From positions 248,001-312,000 of the forward strand of contig SAXG01000030.1 in the NCBI GenBank assembly GCA_012932865.1: a stretch of 64,000 nucleotides of DNA, given 5' to 3'. The position numbers and the translations under genes were made by a program. The DNA is from Amylostereum areolatum. Its lineage: Eukaryota; Basidiomycota; Agaricomycetes; Russulales; Stereaceae. Positions 56,733 through 64,000 of the stretch are shown here, piece after piece. The notes beneath the pieces are model-generated. The model made no database searches. It was not told the DNA's origin and saw only the letters and a program-made list of their open reading frames with translations. Numbering within the stretch: the stretch's first letter is position 1; every line of letters starts with the position of its first letter.

Positions 56733-57929
56733 CCCCTACGCCTACCTCGCACCCCTCTCTCCATCTACCTCTGCCGTCTCTACGACGTTAAAAACTCCCA
56801 CCACGGACCTCCCGAACGCACCGGTCTTCCTCCCGTTCAACGGAAAGCCGATCACCCCCCTGCGACGACGCACCACTCCCCTACCCTTGGTCCGACGCCG
56901 TCACCGTCAACTGCCTCGTCCCCGTACAGAACCTCTGCAAGAAAGATCCCTGGACCGCGCACGGTCTCAACTTCCGCATCTTCGAGTGGAGGTGGCACAA
57001 GGATCACGGTACTGTCGTCCTCGCCCTATACGTCCGAATCACTACGTGCATCAACGTAGATCTCGAACGCCTTGAATTCACCCTCCACGCCCCCACCTAC
57101 CACACATACCTCATCCAAGACGCCCCCAACCCGATCCTCCAAACCAGTTTCACCTCCGTCTCCCAGTTTAAACCGTCGGACCCCCGAATCCACCCCGCCA
57201 CCAGTCCTCCGTCCCACCATCAAGGGTAAGACCCTTCGTCGCCGCCACCACGAACATAAGATCCGCCAGGCAGTAAAAGCCGGCTACCTCACCAAGAAAC
57301 TCCTCGGCCGTCGCCCCATCGCGGCGGACTTCTTCTAGACCATCATCACGTCCTCCACAGCCCCTCGTCCCCCCACCCCGAACCTTCCCCCAGGCGTCTT
57401 TCGAGACTACTGTCCCGAAGAATACTATATCCTCACCTCGCAGCAGACTAAGGAATCCGTACGTTGGCTACACGACGAACCAAACCGGCAACGTCGAGAC
57501 TGGTACTTCGACGACCGCGACGAACAACCCTACGTCGAAGAATCGGATTTTGCCACCGCTGCGGACGTTCTACAGCGCTTCCTGAACCCCCCTCCGACCA
57601 ACTCGCCCCCACCCCGTCGACGTACTGTAATCGAAGTCCCAGAAGGGATCAACCACAACGACACAACTGGGAAGTGGTACGCCTATAGACGGAACAAGAA
57701 CGGAACCCCAGGACGATCAGTAGTTGAGTGGCAGCCCACTTCGTTCAGTCCCGTCCAAGATCACTGGTCGTGGCATCATAACCAGCAATTCCTCACCCCC
57801 GCCGACTTCCTTGTCGCAAAACAAGTTGAGGACGAAGTTGAAGAAGCAGAAGAACGCCGACGAGAAACTCTACGCCGCCTTGATCAAGAACTCGCCCAAT
57901 CCCTCACCGTCCCCCTCCCCTTCGACAAG
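56733..57929 (+). other. Retrotransposon 5' internal region with disrupted coding-like sequence
   Basis: Almost 1.2 kb precedes the Gag ATG. Protein-like sequence runs through it in three frames: FLPFNGKPITPL near 56830, then NCLVPVQNLCKKDPWTAHG and LALYVRITTCINVDLERL (56880-57220), then RRRHHEHKIRQAVKAGYLTK up to TAG at about 57336. It then stays in the same frame (WLHDEPNRQRRDWYFDDRDE) right into Gag. This suggests a longer ancestral ORF or an extra protein now broken by two frame changes and one stop. Confidence 0.6.
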
Positions 57930-58955
57930 ATGTCCGACGCCGAATCCAAACCTGCCGTCTCCAAGCGGGAGATCGGCCCCAAGCCAAAGCCATTCAAAGG
58001 CGATAGACGCGACACCCTCCGGTTCTCCCTCGAGCTCCGCATGTTCCTGCGCGTTAACAAGGATGTTTATGCCACAGATGACGCCAAGATGATGCTCCTC
58101 CTCAGCCTGATGGAGGACGACACGGCGAAAGCCTGGGCCACGCATCGCCGCATGGAACTCTTCGCCGACGAAGACGAGAAGGAAGACGCCGACACCCTCG
58201 ACCCCACGCCCCCCACACTCCACTATAGCTCCTACAAAGAGCTCTTCGAGAGGTTTGGCAAAGACTTCGTGCCCGTCGATCCGAAGATAGAGGTTCAGCG
58301 TAAGATCAACGAGCTCGCAATGACCACCCGGGACGTCACTGACTTTATCACCGAGTTTGAGATGCTGGCAACCATGTCAGCGTACGACGACGAGGCGCTA
58401 ATCCACTTTTTCAAGAAGGGACTTCAGCGTGACCTCGGCAAGCAGGTGGCCCGGTCGTACCCGTTCCCCACCAAGCTCGCGGAGTGGAAGGAGCGCGCCC
58501 GCCGCATCAACCACCAGTGGCTCGAAGAGAACCCGGAGAGGAAGAGCAGTCAGTCCAAGGGGGCTGTCGCGCTCACCTCGAACGGTTCGACCAACGACTC
58601 CTCGTCGCGCCGAGTCGGCGCCTTCACCAACACCTCGACCCGCCCTGCAAAGCTGACGGACGACGAGCGCGCAAAGATGATGCGCGAAGGCAAGTGCTTC
58701 ATGTGTCGACAAGCCGGTCACGTCTCTCGCGACTGCCCCAACCGCGACTCGAGCGCGCGACGGGTGGGCGCAGTAGAGACTGGGTCCAAGGCCCCTCCCC
58801 TGCCGACGAACACGGCTCCGTCCACTGCGAAAGCAGCTCCCGACCCATCCAAAACCATCGCGGCGATCACTCGCCAGCTGAAGGATCTGGACGCGGAAGG
58901 CAAGGAGCAGGCAGTAGCGCTGTTGAAGGACATCCTGGAATCGCAGGATTTTTGA
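57930..58955 (+). CDS. gag: Gag polyprotein
   Basis: 341 residues from ATG 57930. The capsid-like retrotransposon Gag region (KPKPFKGDRRDTLRFSLELR, then FVPVDPKIEVQRKINELA and ALIHFFKKGLQRDLGKQV) is followed by a basic linker. The CCHC zinc knuckle is CFMCRQAGHVSRDCP at residues about 255-270. It forms the particle and binds element RNA. The frame upstream is open without a stop back to about 57340, so translation may start earlier. It ends TTT TGA within a T5 run, where slipping back one base enters the protease frame. Confidence 0.9.
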   Translation: MSDAESKPAVSKREIGPKPKPFKGDRRDTLRFSLELRMFLRVNKDVYATDDAKMMLLLSLMEDDTAKAWATHRRMELFADEDEKEDADTLDPTPPTLHYSSYKELFERFGKDFVPVDPKIEVQRKINELAMTTRDVTDFITEFEMLATMSAYDDEALIHFFKKGLQRDLGKQVARSYPFPTKLAEWKERARRINHQWLEENPERKSSQSKGAVALTSNGSTNDSSSRRVGAFTNTSTRPAKLTDDERAKMMREGKCFMCRQAGHVSRDCPNRDSSARRVGAVETGSKAPPLPTNTAPSTAKAAPDPSKTIAAITRQLKDLDAEGKEQAVALLKDILESQDF

Positions 58956-60001
58956 AACGCCCCCCAGTCGCGTCGTCTGGTGGAGGCAAAGGACTTTTGG
59001 TATCATCGTCGAATCGTTTCGCTGTATTATCATCCATGCATACCTGTGAGCAATCGTATCCCCCGTGTTTGTATCTGTCTACTGTCACCAAGAACAGGCA
59101 AACACCATCGATCACGCTCAAAGTCAAGCTGATCGGACGAGTTACCAAAAGAGAAATCGACGCAGACGCGCTGCTTGATAGCGGCGCAGAAGGAATTATC
59201 CTGAACCGAAGCTTCGTTGAACGCAAGAAGCTCACCACAAGAAAACTAGAAAACCCGTTCCCCGTGCGTAATGTGGATGGCACCGAGAACGTCATGGGCT
59301 GGGTACGCGACACAACGACCCAGCGGATCCGGATATACTCGCAAGATTCAAGGGCGTACCATGAGGAAGAAGCTGAGTTCTTCATCACCGACATCGGCGA
59401 TCATGACATGATCCTTGGAACAGACTGGCTCGACGAGCACAATCCCACCATAGACTGGCAACGAGACCGTGTTGACATGCTCCGCTGCCCTCCCTCGTGC
59501 ACTCTGTCCAAACCTCCTGTGACGAACCTCGCAACCAAGCCACGGAAACCATCATCGGTCCAATCACAGCGTAAGGTTGAAGCAGGTAAAACCCCGAGGA
59601 CACCTCTCGTCGTGGACGATCCCTTCCCAGAGCCGGCATATGTGTCCTGGACCCCAGTCCCCACTTATGTTATTCCTGCACGCAGAGTCAAAGGTGTTCG
59701 CGTCCGCACGGTCCATCGCTCCCCTCTACCCGCACGACTCTTCACTGAAGACGACGACGAGCGGCCCATGGTATTCCGAGACTGGGAGATCAATGGACTA
59801 CGCCGCGCCGGAATCCTCCCTGAAACCGATGGTCCTAATCCAGATGCAATACCCATCCGCGCGGGCTTTACAAAAGCGCAGGAGCTTGCAGAGCATTCGA
59901 AAGAGAACGCACGCCCGCAAACCTTTGAAGACTTAGTCCCCCCCGCCGTACCGCGACTTTGCGCCTGTATTCGACAAGAAAACCTCCGAGCGACTTCCTG
60001 A
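58949..60001 (+). CDS. Retroviral-type aspartic protease region
   Basis: Lies in the -1 frame relative to Gag. It contains LKVKLIGRVTKREIDADALL followed by the catalytic DSGAEGIILN, and the flap/second-strand region ITDIGDHDMILGTDWLDEHN, as in Ty3/Gypsy proteases. A long linker follows to FEDLVPP near 59940. There the protein logic continues in another frame (YRDFAPVFDKK), while this frame ends at 60001. It cleaves the Gag-Pol polyprotein. It has no start codon of its own at a sensible position, so expression by frameshifting from Gag is likely. Confidence 0.85.
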   Translation, partial: FLKRPPVASSGGGKGLLVSSSNRFAVLSSMHTCEQSYPPCLYLSTVTKNRQTPSITLKVKLIGRVTKREIDADALLDSGAEGIILNRSFVERKKLTTRKLENPFPVRNVDGTENVMGWVRDTTTQRIRIYSQDSRAYHEEEAEFFITDIGDHDMILGTDWLDEHNPTIDWQRDRVDMLRCPPSCTLSKPPVTNLATKPRKPSSVQSQRKVEAGKTPRTPLVVDDPFPEPAYVSWTPVPTYVIPARRVKGVRVRTVHRSPLPARLFTEDDDERPMVFRDWEINGLRRAGILPETDGPNPDAIPIRAGFTKAQELAEHSKENARPQTFEDLVPPAVPRLCACIRQENLRATS

Positions 60002-63000
60002 CCGACGACCATGGGACCATGCTATCGACATGAAAGACGGCTTTGAACCCAAACCGTGCAAGATCTACCCCCTCTCACCTTCCGAGCAGATCGAACTCGA
60101 CACCTTCCTCGATGACCACCTGAAGAAGGGCTATATCCGCCCATCGAAGTCACCTCAGGCGAGTCCGTTCTTCTTTGTGAAGAAAAAGGATGGAAAGCTG
60201 CGTCCCGTACAGGACTATCGAGAATTAAACAAGGGCACTGTCAAGAATGAATACCCCTTGCCACTGATCTCTGAAATCGTCGACCGCCTCAAAGGTGCAG
60301 AAATCTTCTCCAAGATGGATGTTCGCTGGGGCTACAACAATGTCCGCATCAAGGAAGGCGACGAGTGGAAGGCTGCGTTCAAGACGAATCGCGGTCTCTT
60401 CGAACCTACGGTGATGTTCTTTGGGCTTATGAACTCCCCTGCAACATTTCAGGCAATGATGAATGAACTGTTCAAGGATCTCATCGACTCGGGCAAGGTC
60501 ATCATCTACATGGACGACATCTTGGTGTTCACTCGCACCATGGACGAACACCGTGCCATAGTGCGGCAGGTTCTGCAGCGTTTGCAAGACAACGACCTCT
60601 TCCTCAAACCGGAGAAATGCGTCTTTGAGCAAGACTCTGTCGAATACCTCGGACTCATCATCTCGCACGACAAGATCGCTATGGACCCCGTCAAGGTAGC
60701 AGGTATTCAGGACTGGCCGACACCACGAACGGTCAAAGATGTGCAATCCTTCCTCGGCTTTGGCAACTTCTACCGACGTTTCATCAAGGACTTCTCCCAG
60801 GTTGCACGGCCCCTATTTGATCTGACAAAGAAGGACTGCACATGGGACTGGTCGACGGACTGCCAAACTGCGTTTGACGCACTGAAAGCTGCATTTACTT
60901 CCTCCCCCGTCTTAGTCATGCCTGACCCAAAGAAGCCTTACCTCGTTGAAGTCGATGCCTCGGACTTTGCTACTGGAGGTATACTCTCGCAGAAAGGCGA
61001 CGACGGTCACTGGCATCCAGTGGCGTATCTGTCCAAGGCCCTATCGGAACCGGAACGGAACTACGACATCTACGACAAGGAGCTGCTTGCGATCATCCGT
61101 GCGCTTGAAGCCTGGCGCCACTACCTCGAAGGCGCCCCCGACACCGTCGAAATCTGGACAGATCACAAGAACCTGGAGCACTTCAAGACGGCACAGAAGC
61201 TGAGCCGCCGACAGGCACGTTGGGCTCTATTCCTCACTCAATTTGACTTCTCGCTCGTTCATAAACCAGGAATTTCCCACCGCCCAGATCCAATGTCTCG
61301 ACGACCCGATCACAAGGATGGTGTTGAAAACGACAACAAGGAACGCGTATTGCTTGACCCCAAGTACTTCCAAGTACGCGCAACAAGGCCAGGAGCAGTA
61401 ACCTCCCTCGGTGATGTCGAACTCCGACGACGCATCCGCGACTGCAAAACCAAGGACATCGAGGTCGTTCAAGCCCTGGACGCCATCTTACGAAACGGAC
61501 CACGTACACTCGTCAAGAACCTTCAAGAGTGGAACTACGAAGAAGGCCTGGTCCTATTTAGAGGAAAGGTATACGTCCCTGCGGATGACGAGTTGCGACG
61601 CGACATTATCAAAATGTACCATGAATCGCCCCTAGCTAGACACCCCGGTCGCTTCAAGACTTACGAGCTTGTGAGTCGTGAATATTGGTGGCCTGGCATG
61701 TCTGTCTTTGTCCGCGACTTTGTAGCAGGATGCGCAACCTGCCAGTCGACGAAGACACAGAGCAGCCGACCCCACGTCGACATGATCCCAAACGAAGTAC
61801 CCGATAGACCATTTGGCGTCATCTCCACCGACTTCATCGTCGAACTCCCTGACTGCGAAGGCTATAACGCCGTCAATGTCGTGGTCGATCGCCTCACCAA
61901 GATGGTGGTTACCACCCCATGTACAACGAAGATCACCAGCGATGGCACGGCCGACATTCTCTTCGATAAGGTATACCGACACTACGGCTTAGCAGACAAG
62001 ATCATCTCGGATCGTGGACCCCAATTTGCTGGACAGGTGATGCGTACACTCAACGAGAAGCTCGGGATCAAGTCCGCCCTCAGCACAGCGTATCACCCAC
62101 AGACAGACGGCCAAACCGAATGCGAGAACCAGAACCTCGAGCAGTTTCTGCGAGTATTCTGCAACTACCGTCAAGACGACTGGGTGAAGTGGTTGCCCTT
62201 CTTCGAGTTTTCTCACAACTCTCGCACCCATGCAGCTACTGGAAAGGCTCCCTTTGAAGTCCTCTACGGCTTCCTCCCCAGGATGTACCCGTCCGTAAAC
62301 CCGTCCTCAAAGGTCCCTGCAGTTGAAGAACGCCTCCGTCAACTTGAAGAAGTCCGACAAGAGATCAAAGCCAGCCTTACCCTCGCATCTGACTTAATGA
62401 AGCACTACAATGGTGACACGATCAGCAAATCGACACTGTTCGCCGTTGGAGACAAGGTCTGGCTCGAAGGCAAAAACCTGAAGACGACGAGGCCGAAAGC
62501 TAAGCTTGCTGCCAAACGATTTGGACCCTTCGAGATCGTTGACGTCATTAGCCCAGTGAATTACCGCCTGAAGCTGCCGAAGACGTGGAGAATCCACCCA
62601 GTCTTCCATGCTTCGCTGCTCACCGCATACAAGGAGACAACGGCACATGGTCCAAACTATGAACAACCGCCGCCTGACCTCGTTGATGACGAAGAAGAAT
62701 ATGACGTTGAAGACATCATCGACTCGAAGCCGACCCGCAACAAGAAAGGCATACAATACCTCGTCAAGTGGGTAGGCTATCCTGACTCCGAGAATACCTG
62801 GCTCCCTCGCTCCTCGCTCTCAAAGGTCACCGACATGATCGACGCCTTCCACAAACGCCATCCAAACGCACCCCGCCCTGTGCGTTCCCTCGGCATCTCC
62901 TTTGACGATTTTCTCGCATCTACCCTTGCAGATGACATCGCGCTCCAGGCGAAAGCGCGTCTTAAAGGGGGGGTAATGTCACGGATCGCTCCATTTCTCT

Positions 63001-63044
63001 CTTCGTTTGCAGACCTCGTACACGCGACGTGTCACGGCACATGA
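59943..63044 (+). CDS. pol: Pol: reverse transcriptase, RNase H, integrase, chromodomain
   Basis: Residues here count from Met 60030, but similarity begins about 30 codons earlier (RDFAPVFDKKTSERLPDRRP). RT: FVKKKDGKLRPVQDYRELNK and the active site YMDD near residue 160. RNase H: VEVDASD about 305, YDKELLAI and WTDHKNLEH. Integrase: HHCC zinc site (YHESPLARH, then CATCQS) about 530-575. The catalytic core has Asp in STDFIVELPD and SDRGPQF and Glu in HPQTDGQTECEN (about 600-697). GPY/F-like module AAKRFGPFEIVDVISPVNYR. Chromodomain about 887-945 (EYDVEDIIDSKP, then YLVKWVGYPDSENTWLP). The chromodomain steers integration to marked chromatin. The C-terminus runs 68 bp into the 3' LTR. All catalytic residues are present. 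Confidence 0.95.
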   Translation, partial: PPYRDFAPVFDKKTSERLPDRRPWDHAIDMKDGFEPKPCKIYPLSPSEQIELDTFLDDHLKKGYIRPSKSPQASPFFFVKKKDGKLRPVQDYRELNKGTVKNEYPLPLISEIVDRLKGAEIFSKMDVRWGYNNVRIKEGDEWKAAFKTNRGLFEPTVMFFGLMNSPATFQAMMNELFKDLIDSGKVIIYMDDILVFTRTMDEHRAIVRQVLQRLQDNDLFLKPEKCVFEQDSVEYLGLIISHDKIAMDPVKVAGIQDWPTPRTVKDVQSFLGFGNFYRRFIKDFSQVARPLFDLTKKDCTWDWSTDCQTAFDALKAAFTSSPVLVMPDPKKPYLVEVDASDFATGGILSQKGDDGHWHPVAYLSKALSEPERNYDIYDKELLAIIRALEAWRHYLEGAPDTVEIWTDHKNLEHFKTAQKLSRRQARWALFLTQFDFSLVHKPGISHRPDPMSRRPDHKDGVENDNKERVLLDPKYFQVRATRPGAVTSLGDVELRRRIRDCKTKDIEVVQALDAILRNGPRTLVKNLQEWNYEEGLVLFRGKVYVPADDELRRDIIKMYHESPLARHPGRFKTYELVSREYWWPGMSVFVRDFVAGCATCQSTKTQSSRPHVDMIPNEVPDRPFGVISTDFIVELPDCEGYNAVNVVVDRLTKMVVTTPCTTKITSDGTADILFDKVYRHYGLADKIISDRGPQFAGQVMRTLNEKLGIKSALSTAYHPQTDGQTECENQNLEQFLRVFCNYRQDDWVKWLPFFEFSHNSRTHAATGKAPFEVLYGFLPRMYPSVNPSSKVPAVEERLRQLEEVRQEIKASLTLASDLMKHYNGDTISKSTLFAVGDKVWLEGKNLKTTRPKAKLAAKRFGPFEIVDVISPVNYRLKLPKTWRIHPVFHASLLTAYKETTAHGPNYEQPPPDLVDDEEEYDVEDIIDSKPTRNKKGIQYLVKWVGYPDSENTWLPRSSLSKVTDMIDAFHKRHPNAPRPVRSLGISFDDFLASTLADDIALQAKARLKGGVMSRIAPFLSSFADLVHATCHGT
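62964..62973 (+). promoter_or_regulatory. Polypurine tract
   Basis: AAAGGGGGGG, three bases (TAA) before the 3' LTR; the expected plus-strand priming site. It lies inside the pol reading frame. Confidence 0.8.
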
Positions 63045-63396
63045 CTTTCCCTTGCATCACATGCTTCAACGACGTCATTGCCCGGACTTCCGAGCGGGGT
63101 TCCGCATCCTTATCTATGACATCACTGCTCCGGACCTTCGTCCTCCGCCCCATGACTCCTTTCCTATTGTTCCCCCCGCTCGCACCACTATCGCATCGCA
63201 TCGCACCATCGTTCCCACTTGTATATAAGGACAGTGTTTCTCTTCCCTTTTCCCTAGACTGTCCATCTCGTCATACGGTACTGTAGTGCACGTTGCACTA
63301 CCCTAGACCCCGGCACTCTCGAATCTATTTTCTTCTCGCTCCTCTCATCGTCGCGACTTAGGCGGTTCATCGGTCTCATAAACTGCGTTTCTGACA
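62977..63396 (+). repeat. 3' LTR (420 bp)
   Basis: Same ends and length as the 5' LTR. The single difference seen is T at 63287 against C at 56610. Confidence 0.95.
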
Positions 63397-63401
63397 GAAA
63401 T
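63397..63401. repeat. 5-bp target-site duplication, right copy (GAAAT)
   Basis: Repeats 56295-56299. Removing the element and one copy restores the ankyrin frame across the junction (QYGNALQIAAS). Confidence 0.92.
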
Positions 63402-63768
63402 GCCCTTCAAATAGCAGCATCAAGGGGAATTTTTGAGGTTGTTGAAGCACTGGTCACACATTGTGTAGATGTTGATGCACAAAATGGACCACTTGGAACT
63501 GCCATTGAAGGAGCAATGAGATTAAATTCTTCTATTGGAAATGATATTGTTCACCTTCTTTCTCGAGTAAAGCTAGCAGAGAATAACAACAGTCCAAGGA
63601 TAAATGTGGATCCAATGCTGTGGACAGATTTATCATCTGAGAAGGACACTGATGGTGATACTATCATGGAACTCTCCAACATAAACAACAACACCTCGGC
63701 TCAGGAAGATGAAGATATCTCTACAATAATCACAGCACCTTCATTGGACTCCCTCTTTGAAGTATAGA
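63402..63768 (+). pseudogene. Goodbye-NACHT-ankyrin NLR gene, 3' part
   Basis: Continuation of the gene interrupted at 56299. It starts with the second half of an ankyrin repeat (ALQIAASRGIFEVVEALVTH) and another partial repeat. It ends in an acidic, Asn/Ser-rich tail (DGDTIMELSNINNNTSAQED) at the stop near 63766-63768. The frame is open throughout. Composition is AT-rich and CpG-poor, like the NACHT region. No feature is seen beyond it up to 64000. Confidence 0.82.
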
Positions 63769-64000
63769 AGATATGATCTAATGAAAGTTGGCCGATTTCT
63801 GAGGAGTATACAATAGTCCATACACTATCTAGTGATGCACAAACCCCTGCTATCTAAACCCATGTTTTCAAAACACAAGCCTAAAACATTGTACCCTTAT
63901 GGACAGGCCAGAAAGACCCGGATAAAGTAGCATCACACACAGAAGGAATGGAGAATCAAAGGTACATACACAAGACGGGACAGGCACTACAGCAACAGAA

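Larger units (their letters stand above)
56300..63396 (+). mobile_element. Ty3/Gypsy chromodomain LTR retrotransposon
   Basis: A 7,097-bp element with 420-bp LTRs (56300-56719 and 62977-63396), TG..CA ends and the 5-bp duplication GAAAT. It encodes Gag with a CCHC knuckle, an aspartic protease, RT, RNase H, integrase (HHCC and DDE) and a C-terminal chromodomain, in the order typical of chromoviruses. The LTRs differ at a single position by my comparison (C at 56610, T at 63287). A self-priming arrangement replaces a tRNA primer site. Coding frames change twice (Gag to protease at 58949-58955; protease to RT at the C7 run 59938-59944). It sits in the ankyrin region of an NLR gene in the same orientation. 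Confidence 0.95.

Noticed and set aside
56720..56740. Conventional tRNA primer-binding site after the 5' LTR
   Set aside because: Beyond TGG the sequence matches no tRNA 3' end I recognise, whereas 11 consecutive bases pair with the LTR itself.

Overview
The window looks like the genome of a filamentous basidiomycete, probably an Agaricomycete. Its genes are broken by many 45-60 bp GT..AG introns and are GC- and CpG-rich. The gene content is also typical of mushrooms: F-box proteins with an HVCRRW/QVCRQW motif, GMC oxidoreductase, phenol 2-monooxygenase, a seven-pass membrane protein, a Goodbye-NACHT-ankyrin NLR, a chromodomain Ty3 element and two-gene DNA transposons. No rRNA, tRNA or CRISPR array was recognised.

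Layout. Positions 1-13.5 kb carry an F-box gene (-), two tandem APH/choline-kinase-like genes (+), a SCYL1/Cex1-type pseudokinase gene (+) and a second F-box gene (+). Positions 13.8-28.5 kb carry two Mediator subunit genes on the minus strand, MED14 and MED12, with the kinetochore DASH subunit DAD2 (-) and a third F-box gene (+) between them. A seven-TM membrane protein gene follows at 28.8-30.5 kb.

Positions 31,224-39,662 are a nested pair of DNA transposons. The outer element has about 36-bp terminal inverted repeats, an 8-bp target duplication (GACGCAGT) and one 953-aa protein of a family I cannot name. A Tc1/mariner-type element (31,260-34,742; perfect 77-bp inverted repeats, TA duplication) sits just inside its left end. 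The inner element carries a DD35E transposase and a second, convergent, unknown gene.

Positions 41.5-50.4 kb form a catabolic/oxidative neighbourhood: phenol 2-monooxygenase (-), a Ran1/Sks1-type protein kinase (+) and a GMC oxidoreductase (-). An uncharacterised basidiomycete gene with an in-frame stop follows (50.8-52.0 kb).

Positions 52.9-63.8 kb hold a Goodbye-NACHT-ankyrin NLR gene broken by apparent single-base frameshifts and by a nearly intact 7.1-kb chromodomain Ty3/Gypsy retrotransposon (56,300-63,396; 420-bp LTRs differing at one base; target duplication GAAAT). Eleven bases just after the 5' LTR are perfectly complementary to eleven bases inside the LTR that lie about 33 bp downstream of a TATA box. 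This is the arrangement expected for Tf1-type self-primed reverse transcription. About 970 bp of the NACHT region contains no CpG at all, in contrast to its surroundings.

Exon boundaries are read by eye from splice signals and family expectations. Gene ends are firmer than internal introns.
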